A stretch of DNA of 35,144 nt. Origin: Akkermansiaceae bacterium (GTDB taxonomy: Bacteria; Verrucomicrobiota; Verrucomicrobiia; Verrucomicrobiales; Akkermansiaceae). The first letter of the stretch is position 1; the number at the start of each line of letters is the position of its first letter. The notes under the pieces were generated by a model. The model saw only the letters and a list, made by a program, of their open reading frames with translations, had not been told where the DNA came from and did not search any database. Of this stretch, positions 28,206 through 35,144 are shown piece after piece. The DNA lies in contig CAISTY010000178.1 of assembly GCA_903888515.1 (NCBI GenBank), positions 1 to 35,144 on the forward strand, given 5' to 3'. Both the position numbers and the translations under genes were made by a program.

Positions 28206-28979
28206 ATGGCCTGGCTGCTCATTGACAATTCCAACACGCGCACCAAGTTCGCCCTCGGGGACACCACCGGCCTGCTGGATTGGCGCGGCGGCCTGTCCAC
28301 CGCGGAGATTTCGATGGAATCGCTCGCGATCCAAACCGCAGGTGTGGATTTTTCCGCAGTGATGGTGTGTTCGGTCGTTCCGGCCAAGGCGGTGATACTC
28401 AAGGAATTCTTCGAACCCCGGTGCCCGGTCCATTTCCTCGGGTCTAACAGCCCGTTGGGATTGGGGATCGATTACCCGCAGCCTCAGGAGATCGGCGCGG
28501 ACCGGCTCGCCAACGCCGTGGGAGTGTTGACCCGCCATGGCGTGCCTGCCATTATCATCGACTTCGGCACGGCGGTGACCTTCGACGTGGTTTCCGCTGC
28601 GCCAGCTTATTGTGGTGGCGTCATCGCGCCAGGTCTAGGGGCCATGTCCGGTTATCTGCCGCGGAACACCGCGTTGCTTCCGATAATCCAGTTAGAGGAG
28701 CCCGCCTCGGTCATCGGCAAATCCACGGTTCATGCAATGCAGGCAGGTGCGGTGTTCGGCTACCGCGGATTGGTGAAGGAAATCATCAGCCAAATCCGCA
28801 GTGAGCTTTTCGGACGAGCGAAAATCATCGCGACCGGCGGTGATGCGGCACTCATTGCGCGGGGAGTCCCGGAAATCGACATTGTGGATCCCGACATCAC
28901 CCTCGACGGCTTGCGCCAGGTGGCCGCCAGGGTTTTTGCGTGCGGTGATTCAGCGGTTGATTTTCAAGGGCAGGCGTGA
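28206..28979 (+). CDS. coaX: Type III pantothenate kinase
   Basis: 257 residues, normal for CoaX, which phosphorylates pantothenate in the first step of coenzyme A synthesis using the ASKHA fold. Motifs in order: the phosphate loop [10 protein letters not shown] (usual DxGNTxxK, here with Ser in place of Gly), [10 protein letters not shown], the pantothenate/dimer motif [22 protein letters not shown] (DxGTAxT), [11 protein letters not shown], and the late ATGGDA nucleotide-binding loop. It needs no separate cofactor protein and is probably the cell's only route if CoaA is absent (not testable here). No Shine-Dalgarno sequence. A Tat-exported SOD gene begins 34 bp after its stop, so the two may be co-transcribed. 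Confidence 0.95.
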   Translation: MAWLLIDNSNTRTKFALGDTTGLLDWRGGLSTAEISMESLAIQTAGVDFSAVMVCSVVPAKAVILKEFFEPRCPVHFLGSNSPLGLGIDYPQPQEIGADRLANAVGVLTRHGVPAIIIDFGTAVTFDVVSAAPAYCGGVIAPGLGAMSGYLPRNTALLPIIQLEEPASVIGKSTVHAMQAGAVFGYRGLVKEIISQIRSELFGRAKIIATGGDAALIARGVPEIDIVDPDITLDGLRQVAARVFACGDSAVDFQGQA

Positions 28980-29013
28980 TATGGGTTTAGTCATCATGCA
29001 ACCATACCCCGTA

Positions 29014-29811
29014 ATGAATCGCCGCCAATTCGTCCAACTCGGCACACTGGCCGCCGGCACAGCCATGCTATCCGGCCGCGCGCGTGCTGCGGCCGCCGAT
29101 CACGCCGCGCAGCTCGAAGCCGCGAAGGCCATGCTATCCGGCCGCGCGCGTGCTGCGGCGGCAGCGTCCCCCTTCACCGTGCCCGCCCTGCCCTATGCGT
29201 TCGACGCGCTCGAACCGCACATCGACGCGAAAACAATGGAAATCCACCACGGCAAACATCACGCTGCTTATGTTGCGGGCCTCAAAGCGGCACTCGCCAA
29301 GGCACCGGATCTCGCCGGGAAAGAACTTGCCAAGGTGTTAGAAGGACTGCCGGAAATCGCCGATGAAGCGTTGCGCACCCCGCTGCGCAACCACGGCGGC
29401 GGCCACTGGAATCATGCGTTTTTCTGGCAGACGCTCGCCCCGGCCGCCAAATCCGCCGAGCCCTCGGAAGAACTCGCCGTGGCGATCATATCCGCATTCG
29501 GTTCGATGAAAGCCTTCAAAAAATCCTTCGAGGAGGCTGCCACCAAACGTTTTGGTTCCGGTTGGGCGTGGCTCATTGTGAGTGACGGCAAGCTCCGGAT
29601 CACCAGCACCCCGAACCAGGACAATCCCCTGATGAAAGGCGTGGTGCCCGCATCCGACCTTGGCATTCCGATCCTCGGCCTCGATGTCTGGGAACACGCC
29701 TACTACCTCCACTATCAGAACCGCCGCACCGATTATATCGCCGCATGGTGGAACATCGTCAACTGGCCTGAAGCATCCAAACGTTTTGGCAGCGCCTTTC
29801 CCGACCGATGA
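29014..29811 (+). CDS. sodA: Mn-type superoxide dismutase with Tat signal
   Basis: With the start at ATG 29014 the 265-residue product begins [17 protein letters not shown], a twin-arginine export signal; in-frame ATGs at 28981 and 28996 are possible. The mature enzyme starts near [18 protein letters not shown]. Metal ligands are visible in [22 protein letters not shown] and [10 protein letters not shown] (Asp and His). The NQDNPLM motif, with Gln in the second sphere, is that of Mn-SOD rather than Fe-SOD (which has NAG). Export implies it removes superoxide in the periplasm. Oddly, 66 bp (22 residues, beginning AMLSGRARA) are duplicated in tandem, giving two possible ARA|A cleavage sites. 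Its stop is 2 bp from the convergent neighbour. Confidence 0.95.
   Translation: MNRRQFVQLGTLAAGTAMLSGRARAAAADHAAQLEAAKAMLSGRARAAAAASPFTVPALPYAFDALEPHIDAKTMEIHHGKHHAAYVAGLKAALAKAPDLAGKELAKVLEGLPEIADEALRTPLRNHGGGHWNHAFFWQTLAPAAKSAEPSEELAVAIISAFGSMKAFKKSFEEAATKRFGSGWAWLIVSDGKLRITSTPNQDNPLMKGVVPASDLGIPILGLDVWEHAYYLHYQNRRTDYIAAWWNIVNWPEASKRFGSAFPDR
29062..29159 (+). repeat. 66-bp offset duplication in the sodA leader
   Basis: A perfect 32-base direct repeat (29062-29093 and 29128-29159) is spaced 66 bases apart, in frame. It doubles the end of the Tat signal ([11 protein letters not shown]) with a [10 protein letters not shown] spacer between. The lack of any mismatch suggests it is recent. Confidence 0.9.
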
Positions 29812-29813
29812 TC

Positions 29814-30695
29814 CTAGTTCTGCAATTGGTTGAGAGGTTTTTTCAGGAATTGTTCGTCGCGCATTTTGCGCAGGTACTCGAGATACCGCTGTTGGGCTGC
29901 TAGATCCGGATCGTTTGCGGCGGGAGTTTCCTGACCGTATTTTTTCCATGGACCGAAGGGCACCTGCGCGGCCTCGACGAAACGCCAATGGACTTTCATG
30001 CCCGAGGACAGGCCGAGGTAATCGCGGACGGCGGGCGAGAGATCGATGCCGGCGGCACCGTTTTGCGTGGTTTTCGGCGGTTTGGTGCCAAAGACGAACT
30101 CCCAGTCGTCGGTCACCCATGGGCCACAATCCTCCCACTGCGCGAAACAACTGCGTCCCGCCCGGTAAATCTGGAGCCATCGCCCTTTGCACACGGTTTT
30201 ACCGGGTTCCGGACGCATTCTGGCGAACCATGGAATTACCCGCGCCGCCTCCGGTTTATGGGTGTTGGAGCTGAGCACATCGTTGTAGGGCAGCGCGACG
30301 TAAAACGGATTGAGTTTGGGAACGAAGCCTTTTGGCCGGAACTCACTCGTCGTGTGATTGGCGATGCGGTTGGCCGGCACCGGATCATCATAACCGCCGA
30401 AATTGCTCAACCATTGCCCGTCCCATGAGGATTTTCCGTTAGACACGGGATTCCGGTCGCTGGAGGGTTCGCCAATCCAGAAGATGGTGCAAGTCACCTG
30501 GGTTTTCCATGGATAAATGATGCGCGTGGTGGGCGGCGGTGGCACCGGTTCCGGTCGGCGATTGCCCGTGGGAACCATCACCCGGGGCAATGCCGAATTG
30601 TTAGGAACCGTTTGGGCGCCCACCACAATAATGCCGGCGATGCAGATCGCAGCGACAGATTTCCCGACGGATGCATGGAGGGTTTTTCGAACCAT
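29814..30695 (-). CDS. Exported protein of unknown function, possibly double-psi beta-barrel-like
   Basis: From the Met at 30695 (MVRKTLHASVGKSVAAICIAGIIVVGA) it has 293 residues with an N-terminal signal or anchor helix; the frame is open to 30767. A Pro-rich linker follows (PEPVPPPPTT), then a compact domain with FYVALPYND, GKTVCKGRWLQIY, CFAQWEDCGPWVTDDWEFVFG and GIDLSPAVRDYLGL. The run ALPYND ... WEDCGPW ... GIDLSPA resembles RlpA/expansin-like double-psi barrels, but I would not assign it. The C-terminus is charged (LEYLRKMRDEQFLKKP). It lies 93 bp after yidC on the same strand and may be the last gene of that unit. Confidence 0.75.
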   Translation of the reverse strand: MVRKTLHASVGKSVAAICIAGIIVVGAQTVPNNSALPRVMVPTGNRRPEPVPPPPTTRIIYPWKTQVTCTIFWIGEPSSDRNPVSNGKSSWDGQWLSNFGGYDDPVPANRIANHTTSEFRPKGFVPKLNPFYVALPYNDVLSSNTHKPEAARVIPWFARMRPEPGKTVCKGRWLQIYRAGRSCFAQWEDCGPWVTDDWEFVFGTKPPKTTQNGAAGIDLSPAVRDYLGLSSGMKVHWRFVEAAQVPFGPWKKYGQETPAANDPDLAAQQRYLEYLRKMRDEQFLKKPLNQLQN

Positions 30696-30788
30696 GGAGC
30701 AAACCAAGTGCCGGATGCCAGTCACGCATCCGGCGGCGGAGCATGGCTGGCCCGCGCCGACAATCAAGTCAAAGGTCCGCGCGGTGCA

Positions 30789-32645
30789 TCAACCGCCGGT
30801 GCGGGGCGGGCGTTTCTTCTTGTTGTCCGGGGTGACATCGCGGATGCCGCCGGGATGGGAGACACGTTGTTGGCGGGCCTTCTGGAGTTCGGTTTGGCGT
30901 TCGGCCATGCGTTGGACCCAGGATTTGGCGCCGCCTTTGACGGGTTTGAGTTCGGGTTCGGGCACCTTGCTCATGAGCCAGGTTTGGCCGATGGAGAAGA
31001 TGTTCTGGGTGGTCCAGTAGAGGGCGAGGGCGGAGGCGAAGTTATAGCAGAAAAAGAAGAACATGAATGGCATGAACATGATGATGCGTTGTTGCATCTT
31101 GTCGCCGGTCATCGGGGTCATCTTGATTTGGAGAAAACTGCTGATGGCCATGACGACGGGCAGGATGTTGATAGGCACGCCGGCGATATGGGTATAAGTA
31201 TCCGGCTGCGAGAGATCGTTCACCCAGAGGAATCCCTGGCTGCGGAGTTCAACGGCATATTGGAGCATCCGATAGAAACCGAAAAAGATCGGAATCTGGA
31301 TGAACATCGGGAGACAGCCACCAAGCGGATTGATCCCAAATTTCCGATAGAGCCCCATCGTCTCGGTGTTGATCTTGTTCGGGTCGTCGGCATATTTCTC
31401 CTTGATTTTGGCCATTTCCGGCTGGAGTTTGGCCATCCGCTTCATCGTGTGGGTGGACTTCGCGTGGAGCGGCCAGATGATGATGCGCACGGTGATGGTC
31501 AAGAGGATGATGGCGAGGCCCCACGACCATGTTTTGGATATTCCATCGAGCCAACTGTGATAGGTGTTGAGCAGGAAATTGAGCGGACGGGAGACGAACC
31601 AGAACCAGCCATATTGCATGACGTCGCCCCAACCCTCGCCCCAGGTGGCGTCCATTTCACGCAGCAGAGGGTTGTGTTTCGGTCCGATGAAAATCCGGTA
31701 ACTGAAGGATTTGAGTTCGGTGGGGTTGAGCGTGACGGCGGGCAGGCGGAGCCCGGCGCGGACGGCAGTCACCGGGCTCGATCCCTGCGGCAGGTTGACC
31801 TGTGAGGACATCGCCCACATCGAGGTGATGGCAGCGTCCTTGGGACGCAACACGGTGGCAAAAAACTGATTGGTGACGCCGGCGTATTGGATCACTTCGT
31901 CCGGGCTGTTGATGCTGGATTTGGCGGCTCCGAACATGCCGCCCTTGAAGGCACCGCCATCCTTGAAGTTGATGCCACCGTTCTTGCGCCAGAAAAAACC
32001 GGTCTGCTGGGGGACCTCTGCCTGATAGAGAGGCGACGCCTCGCCGAGAAACACGCTCCATTGGTTGAGGTTGAGCGCGGTGGCGGCGGAGTTTTCAAGC
32101 TGGATGTCGAAATCGAGCAGATAGGGCGCGCCGGTTTCCTTGCCTTGGTTGAGGGTGAAGGTCTTCTTGGCGATCAGGCCGGACGGGAGTTTGGCGATGT
32201 AAACCGCCTTTTTGCCATCAATGGATTCCTCGGTTTTGTAGGCGTAGGGGATGTTTTCCAGAGTGTCTCCCGCACCGGCGAGCGCACCAATCTGGCCGGG
32301 ACCAAAACGGTTGACCCTCACCCGGCTGGTCTTGCTGCCGACTTCGAATTCGTTTTGAAACTCGGCGAATTTGATGCCGCCGCCAATGTTAGAGAGGGTG
32401 AATTCGACTTCTTCGTTTTTCAGGATGACGAGTTCCTCCTCGGCCGACGGCGGAGCAGGCTCAACGGTGAGCGCCGGAGGAGGGACGGCAAGCGGACTCT
32501 TGTTAGGAGTGGCGGCCTTTTGCAGGGCATCCTGGCGGGCTTTTTCCTCGGCTTGGGCCCGTTGGTTTTGTCCGGAGTAGTAGAGATTGACGGCGAGCAA
32601 CGAGCCACAAAGGGCGAGGATGACCCAGGTTTTACGATCGTACAT
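30789..32645 (-). CDS. yidC: Membrane protein insertase YidC
   Basis: 618 residues, the long Gram-negative form. An N-terminal anchor (TWVILALCGSLLAVNLYYS) precedes a large periplasmic beta domain (about 70-350) and the five-helix insertase core from about residue 370: SWGLAIILLTITVRIIIWPL with the conserved Arg of the hydrophilic groove, then KMQPEM-like KLQPEMAKIKEKY, GGCLPMFIQIPIFFGFY and MPFMFFFFCYNFASALALYWTTQNIFS. The basic C-terminal tail (NKKKRPPRTGG) fits ribosome contact. It inserts and folds inner-membrane proteins alone or with Sec. It follows yidD by 18 bp in the classic rpmH-rnpA-yidD-yidC order. Confidence 0.97.
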   Translation of the reverse strand: MYDRKTWVILALCGSLLAVNLYYSGQNQRAQAEEKARQDALQKAATPNKSPLAVPPPALTVEPAPPSAEEELVILKNEEVEFTLSNIGGGIKFAEFQNEFEVGSKTSRVRVNRFGPGQIGALAGAGDTLENIPYAYKTEESIDGKKAVYIAKLPSGLIAKKTFTLNQGKETGAPYLLDFDIQLENSAATALNLNQWSVFLGEASPLYQAEVPQQTGFFWRKNGGINFKDGGAFKGGMFGAAKSSINSPDEVIQYAGVTNQFFATVLRPKDAAITSMWAMSSQVNLPQGSSPVTAVRAGLRLPAVTLNPTELKSFSYRIFIGPKHNPLLREMDATWGEGWGDVMQYGWFWFVSRPLNFLLNTYHSWLDGISKTWSWGLAIILLTITVRIIIWPLHAKSTHTMKRMAKLQPEMAKIKEKYADDPNKINTETMGLYRKFGINPLGGCLPMFIQIPIFFGFYRMLQYAVELRSQGFLWVNDLSQPDTYTHIAGVPINILPVVMAISSFLQIKMTPMTGDKMQQRIIMFMPFMFFFFCYNFASALALYWTTQNIFSIGQTWLMSKVPEPELKPVKGGAKSWVQRMAERQTELQKARQQRVSHPGGIRDVTPDNKKKRPPRTGG

Positions 32646-32663
32646 GGAAGCGGCGGGAAAGTG

Positions 32664-32969
32664 TTAGTTGCGGGGTGAATCGCCGGGACAGTAGCCGGAG
32701 GATTCAGGGATGTCAGGATTTCGGGGCGGCGGGACGGGGTCATAACCACATTCACCCCATGGATGACAGCGGAAAATCCGGCAAATGCCCAGCCACGATC
32801 CACGGAGCGGGCCGTGGAGTTCAACGGCTTGCAGGAAATAGTTTGAGCAGGTGGGGGAGAACCGGCATCCGGCGGCGGGACCGGCGGCGAATTTCAGCAT
32901 TGGACTGAGGATCCGCTGGTAGCAGTGGATCAGCAAGCGGATGATGGCAGTAAGAATGCGCGGGATCAC
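32664..32969 (-). CDS. yidD: Membrane protein insertion efficiency factor YidD
   Basis: 101 residues from a GTG at 32969 that overlaps the rnpA stop (GTGA), so probably translated by coupling. The longer open frame upstream runs through rnpA and rpmH in another frame and is rejected. Family motifs: IHCYQRILSPML, CRFSPTCSNYFLQAVELHG, and RCHPWGECGYDPVP. The conserved cysteines and amphipathic start fit the membrane-associated helper of YidC. The last 20 residues are not conserved in type. Confidence 0.94.
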   Translation of the reverse strand: MIPRILTAIIRLLIHCYQRILSPMLKFAAGPAAGCRFSPTCSNYFLQAVELHGPLRGSWLGICRIFRCHPWGECGYDPVPPPRNPDIPESSGYCPGDSPRN

Positions 32970-33331
32970 GGTTGATCTTGCGGACTTGGGAAAAGTCCGA
33001 GGCGGCGGGCTTGTTTGAGCCAGTCGGCTTCGAGTTCGGAAAAGGTGGCTTGGACGGCTGCGGGACGGGCGATGGTGACGAGAAACCTCCGAATTTCCAA
33101 GAAGCGCGGAGCGTGGGATTGGACGAGCGCCCGGAACCTGCGTCGCAGGAGGTTGCGGTCGTGGGCCTTGCCGCAGCGCTTGGTGGTGATGAATCCGGTG
33201 TGGAGCGTATCGATGGACGGGTCGGCCAGCGTGCTTAAGATGACCCAGCGGCCAGCCTTCGCTTGGCCGGTATTTTTGACGCGCGAAAATTCCGCGCGAG
33301 TTTTCATGCTGCATTTTCGCGGGAGTCGCAT
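32966..33331 (-). CDS. rnpA: Ribonuclease P protein component
   Basis: 121 residues (start MRLPRKCSMKTRAEFSRV; a second Met lies 8 codons in). It supports the RNase P ribozyme in 5' maturation of tRNAs. The RNR signature appears as KAHDRNLLRRRFRALV, with FSRVKNTGQ before it and FITTKRCGK just ahead. A tail of about 20 residues extends past the usual end. It lies 44 bp after rpmH and overlaps yidD by 4 bp. Confidence 0.95.
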   Translation of the reverse strand: MRLPRKCSMKTRAEFSRVKNTGQAKAGRWVILSTLADPSIDTLHTGFITTKRCGKAHDRNLLRRRFRALVQSHAPRFLEIRRFLVTIARPAAVQATFSELEADWLKQARRLGLFPSPQDQP

Positions 33332-33375
33332 ATCGGGGATGCCGGGTGCTCCCGAGGCGGCGTGAGGATGGAAAA

Positions 33376-33561
33376 TCAGGTACCGTGCTGCACGGTGTGC
33401 CGTTTGAAGTGAATCTCAACACCCTTGGGAATCAGGCGTTTGCGGCCTTTTTGGCGGCGGTTGCGCAAAATGCCGCGACCGGCTTTGGTGGCCATGCGGG
33501 CACGGAAACCAAATTGGTTTTTGCGGGTGCGTTTGGAGGGCTGATAGGTGCGTTTGCTCAT
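33376..33561 (-). CDS. rpmH: Ribosomal protein bL34
   Basis: 61 residues: [28 protein letters not shown] and RRQKGRKRL are the unmistakable L34 core of about 46 residues. The C-terminus is about 15 residues longer than in E. coli ([15 protein letters not shown]). A GAGG stands about 10 bases before the ATG. First gene of the rpmH-rnpA-yidD-yidC unit; the dnaA gene that often lies divergent to it is not present here. Confidence 0.97.
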   Translation of the reverse strand: MSKRTYQPSKRTRKNQFGFRARMATKAGRGILRNRRQKGRKRLIPKGVEIHFKRHTVQHGT

Positions 33562-33615
33562 GGTTTGGGCCTCGATGAAGGTTCTGGATCCGTCGTTGGG
33601 CGGCGCGGGGCACGA

Positions 33616-33643
33616 ACTCTAGGCTCCGGACGCAGGTTGTCAA
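33616..33643 (-). promoter_or_regulatory. Sigma-70-type promoter for rpmH operon
   Basis: On the minus strand TTGACA (33643-33638), a 16-base spacer and TAGAGT (33621-33616). A perfect -35 and a fair -10 predict a start near 33609 and a leader of about 48 bases, as expected for a strongly expressed ribosomal protein gene. Confidence 0.65.
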
Positions 33644-33704
33644 TCCACCAGTGAGAGAAATGCCAAAAAACCTTCCTCATCCTCTTCCTCTCGTATCCTC
33701 TTTT

Positions 33705-33752
33705 CCCTAGCCCCTAGCCCCTCTAGCCCCTAGCCCCTGGCCCCTAGCCCTT
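33705..33752. repeat. CCCCTAG/CTAGCCC heptamer tandem repeat, G-rich on the minus strand
   Basis: About six imperfect 7-base units of CTAGCCC (one CTGGCCC variant, one with an inserted CT). The minus strand reads GGGGCTAGGGGCTAG-like, with more than four G runs separated by three bases, so it could form a G-quadruplex. It lies about 60 bases upstream of the rpmH -35 element. Confidence 0.75.
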
Positions 33753-33909
33753 GTCAAAATCTTCTCTTTCGGCCCGCGTCCTGTTCGCAACCCCGGCAAT
33801 ACGGGTGCTGGGCAGTGCCCCCCCTGCGCATGCACTGGCGGTGATTTCCTCGCATTTCCGATGCTTGATCCTTGTCTCTGCGGACAAAGCAATCTCCATT
33901 CGTGCCGAC

Positions 33910-34716
33910 ATGAAACTCTTGCTCATCGGATACGGCTACCTGGGCCAGGCCATCGCCCGCGTGTTTCGCGAGGGTGGCTGGGAGGTCCTGCCGGTGTCGT
34001 TATCGGGCGGTGACGGCTCGATCGCCTGTGATGTGGGGGATCCAGCGGCGGTGGGCTGCCTGCCGGCGGCGGATTTCATCGTCCATTGCGCCGCATCCGG
34101 TCACGGCGGACCGGCAGCCTATCAGCGGGTCCATGTGGATGGCTGCCGGAATCTAACAAACCGTTTCCCCGCCGTGCCGTTATTGTTCACGTCGAGCACT
34201 TCGGTTTACGCGCAGACCGACGGTTCGGTGGTCACCGAGGAAAGTCCCGCCGTGCCGGATCGCGCTACCGGTCGTTTGTTGCTGGAGGCGGAGCGTATCA
34301 CCCTTGGGGCGGCGGGTGTGGTGGCGCGCTTGGCCGGCATTTACGGCCCCCACCGCTGTGTGATCCTGAAAAAATTTCTTGCGGGCGAAGCGGTGATCGA
34401 AGAGGACGGCCGGCGTTTTCTCAATCAGATCCACCGGGATGACGCGGCCCGCGCGATCCATCATCTCGCCACCACCGGGGTGCGCGGATCCGTCTGGAAT
34501 GTGAGTGATTCGCAGCCGCTCTCGCAGCGTGATTGTTATGCAGCCCTGAGCCACATGTTTGCCCGACCGCTGCCGCCAGGCGGCCCACGTGATGAGAACC
34601 GCAAACGCGGATGGACACACAAACAAGTATCTAACGGAAAACTCCGCCGCTCCGGCTGGCAGCCGGAGTTTCCCTCGTTTCTTGCTGCCGCCAAAACGAT
34701 CGCGGCGACCCTGTGA
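33910..34716 (+). CDS. NAD-dependent epimerase/dehydratase family protein (YeeZ-like)
   Basis: 268 residues from the ATG at 33910, where the nucleotide-binding fold begins: MKLLLIGYGYLGQAIARVF carries GxGxxGxxI. ADFIVHCAAS and LLFTSSTSVYAQ are the usual SDR strands; VARLAGIYGPHR and LNQIHRDDAARAIHHL are extended-SDR hallmarks. The catalytic YxxxK is not seen at its place (ATGRLLLEAE instead), as in the YeeZ branch of atypical SDRs. The reaction is therefore not predictable. It is a single gene, divergent from the rpmH operon, with a palindrome about 85 bp after its stop. Confidence 0.85.
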   Translation: MKLLLIGYGYLGQAIARVFREGGWEVLPVSLSGGDGSIACDVGDPAAVGCLPAADFIVHCAASGHGGPAAYQRVHVDGCRNLTNRFPAVPLLFTSSTSVYAQTDGSVVTEESPAVPDRATGRLLLEAERITLGAAGVVARLAGIYGPHRCVILKKFLAGEAVIEEDGRRFLNQIHRDDAARAIHHLATTGVRGSVWNVSDSQPLSQRDCYAALSHMFARPLPPGGPRDENRKRGWTHKQVSNGKLRRSGWQPEFPSFLAAAKTIAATL

Positions 34717-35144
34717 TGCCGGGCACATGGGAGAAAACGGAGAGAACGGAGAACCGCAAGGGCTCATCATCTCCTCACTCTCAAAAACCTCTGTTAAGAG
34801 TGCGACATCCTGATGTCCGATCGGACACCAGGATGTCGCGGGCGGGCGCAACCTGACAACACATGGCATATGGCGGGTGTGGGAGAGTTACCAAGGAGGG
34901 GCGGTCTCCGAACCGCCCGGCCGATGAAGAGTGAAGGCATCGAGATGGACACAGACCGCCGCAACTGGATTCCTGATTATTTGTCTGATCAATGGTTTGC
35001 AGCATCATTTTGCCCAATGCCAAGGAGCGTCGGATGGGCGTGGTGTGGGCGATTCTTGCGCAGCGCATGGGCGTGCGCTCCCGGCGGTAGCGCGCCACCT
35101 GAAGAGGACGGCGGCGGATCATTGGCGGCGAGTCTGGAGCAGAA
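34717..35144. other. 428-bp right-end region without a supported gene
   Basis: The segment holds a 38-bp near-perfect palindrome (34802-34839) and a small hairpin GGGCGGT-CTCCGA-ACCGCCC (34899-34918). An open frame from ATG 34924 runs to the window edge, but its translation is rich in Trp, Cys and Arg in a repeat-like way. It looks like non-coding interspersed sequence, although a partial gene cannot be excluded. Confidence 0.45.
34802..34839. repeat. 38-bp near-perfect palindrome with no loop
   Basis: Two 19-base arms meet at CCGA|TCGG with only one mismatch (A at 34813 opposite C at 34828). The inner 14 bases (34814-34827) are a perfect palindrome. No T tract follows, so it is not an ordinary terminator. 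Confidence 0.85.

Larger units (their letters stand above)
33562..33909. other. 348-bp divergent region: rpmH promoter, heptamer repeat, no gene
   Basis: Next to rpmH lies its promoter (33616-33643). Then comes a pyrimidine-rich tract on the + strand (about 33671-33704), a CTAGCCC heptamer repeat (33705-33752), and about 150 bases of unremarkable DNA before the epimerase ATG at 33910. The epimerase frame is open back to 33751, but that part has no Rossmann-fold sequence. Confidence 0.55.

Noticed and set aside
30612..31805. 397-codon open frame on the plus strand opposite yidC
   Set aside because: It is antisense to a certain gene (yidC) and its His/Asp/Glu-rich translation shows no domain.
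32970..33422. Longer YidD reading frame through rnpA and rpmH
   Set aside because: It overlaps two certain genes on the same strand; the GTG at 32969 gives a normal YidD length and a GTGA overlap.
33751..33909. N-terminal extension of the NAD-dependent epimerase
   Set aside because: The Rossmann fold starts right at the Met at 33910 (MKLLLIGYGYLG); the 53 codons before it have no matching sequence and begin in the heptamer repeat.
1..35144. CTAAC/GTTAG enrichment as a systematic base-calling error
   Set aside because: Errors would also hit the frame that yields TAA or TAG. Yet the 4,776-codon gene stays open and all copies seen in genes are in the two stop-free frames with plausible synonymous codons. 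Not fully excluded without reads.
34924..35144. Open frame running off the right edge
   Set aside because: No ribosome site and a repeat-like Trp/Arg/Cys-rich translation. It may be partial coding, but nothing supports it here.

Overview
The window looks like a chromosomal segment of a GC-rich Verrucomicrobiota bacterium, probably of the Verrucomicrobiales (inference from gene content; no rRNA is present). The main pointers are a giant secreted protein with BspA-type leucine-rich repeats and a D-x-D-x-D calcium-type C-terminus, an exported formylglycine-enzyme-like lectin-fold protein, multiheme cytochrome c / cytochrome b fusions, a DUF3307 membrane protein, and the usual absence of strong Shine-Dalgarno sequences. 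No CRISPR array, insertion sequence, tRNA or rRNA was found.

Left part (1-19.3 kb), + strand: an exported FGE-sulfatase-fold protein (141-1364); a 403-bp repeat-rich intergenic region; and a 4,776-residue secreted mosaic protein (1768-16098). The giant protein combines a P-domain, two LRR blocks, six choice-of-anchor-D domains, Ig-like and FnIII-like domains, and two copies of a trypsin-like protease domain. The first protease copy keeps an H-D-S triad. In the second, all three positions are changed to Q-N-T. The giant gene overlaps by ATGA a CHASE2 adenylate cyclase gene. A single-domain cyclic-nucleotide-binding-fold protein follows, and it overlaps by GTGA a DUF3307 membrane protein gene. 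Together this reads as a surface protein plus cAMP signalling cassette.

Middle part (19.3-28.1 kb): two divergently transcribed membrane cytochromes (11 and 9 CXXCH hemes, each fused to a b-type cytochrome domain) that share a nearly identical N-terminal block; a YgiQ-type radical SAM protein; a possible 50-residue secreted peptide; and a TorF-like porin divergent from an ammonium transporter. The transporter gene has a textbook sigma-54 (-24/-12) promoter and a strong terminator.

Right part (28.2-35.1 kb): type III pantothenate kinase (coaX) and a Tat-exported Mn-type superoxide dismutase with a 66-bp duplication in its leader, both on the + strand. On the - strand are an unrecognised exported protein and the conserved rpmH-rnpA-yidD-yidC cluster with a sigma-70-like promoter. 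On the + strand follows a YeeZ-like NAD-dependent epimerase, then a 428-bp tail with a 38-bp near-perfect palindrome.

The most unusual whole-window signal is a short word, CTAAC/GTTAG. It is strongly favoured over the related words CTAA-not-C and not-G-TTAG, on both strands and in the two reading frames that do not create stops. I counted 65 CTAAC and 25 GTTAG on the + strand by hand. It almost entirely accounts for the rare CTA-A and TTA-G contexts in this GC-rich DNA and looks like selection on DNA rather than on protein.
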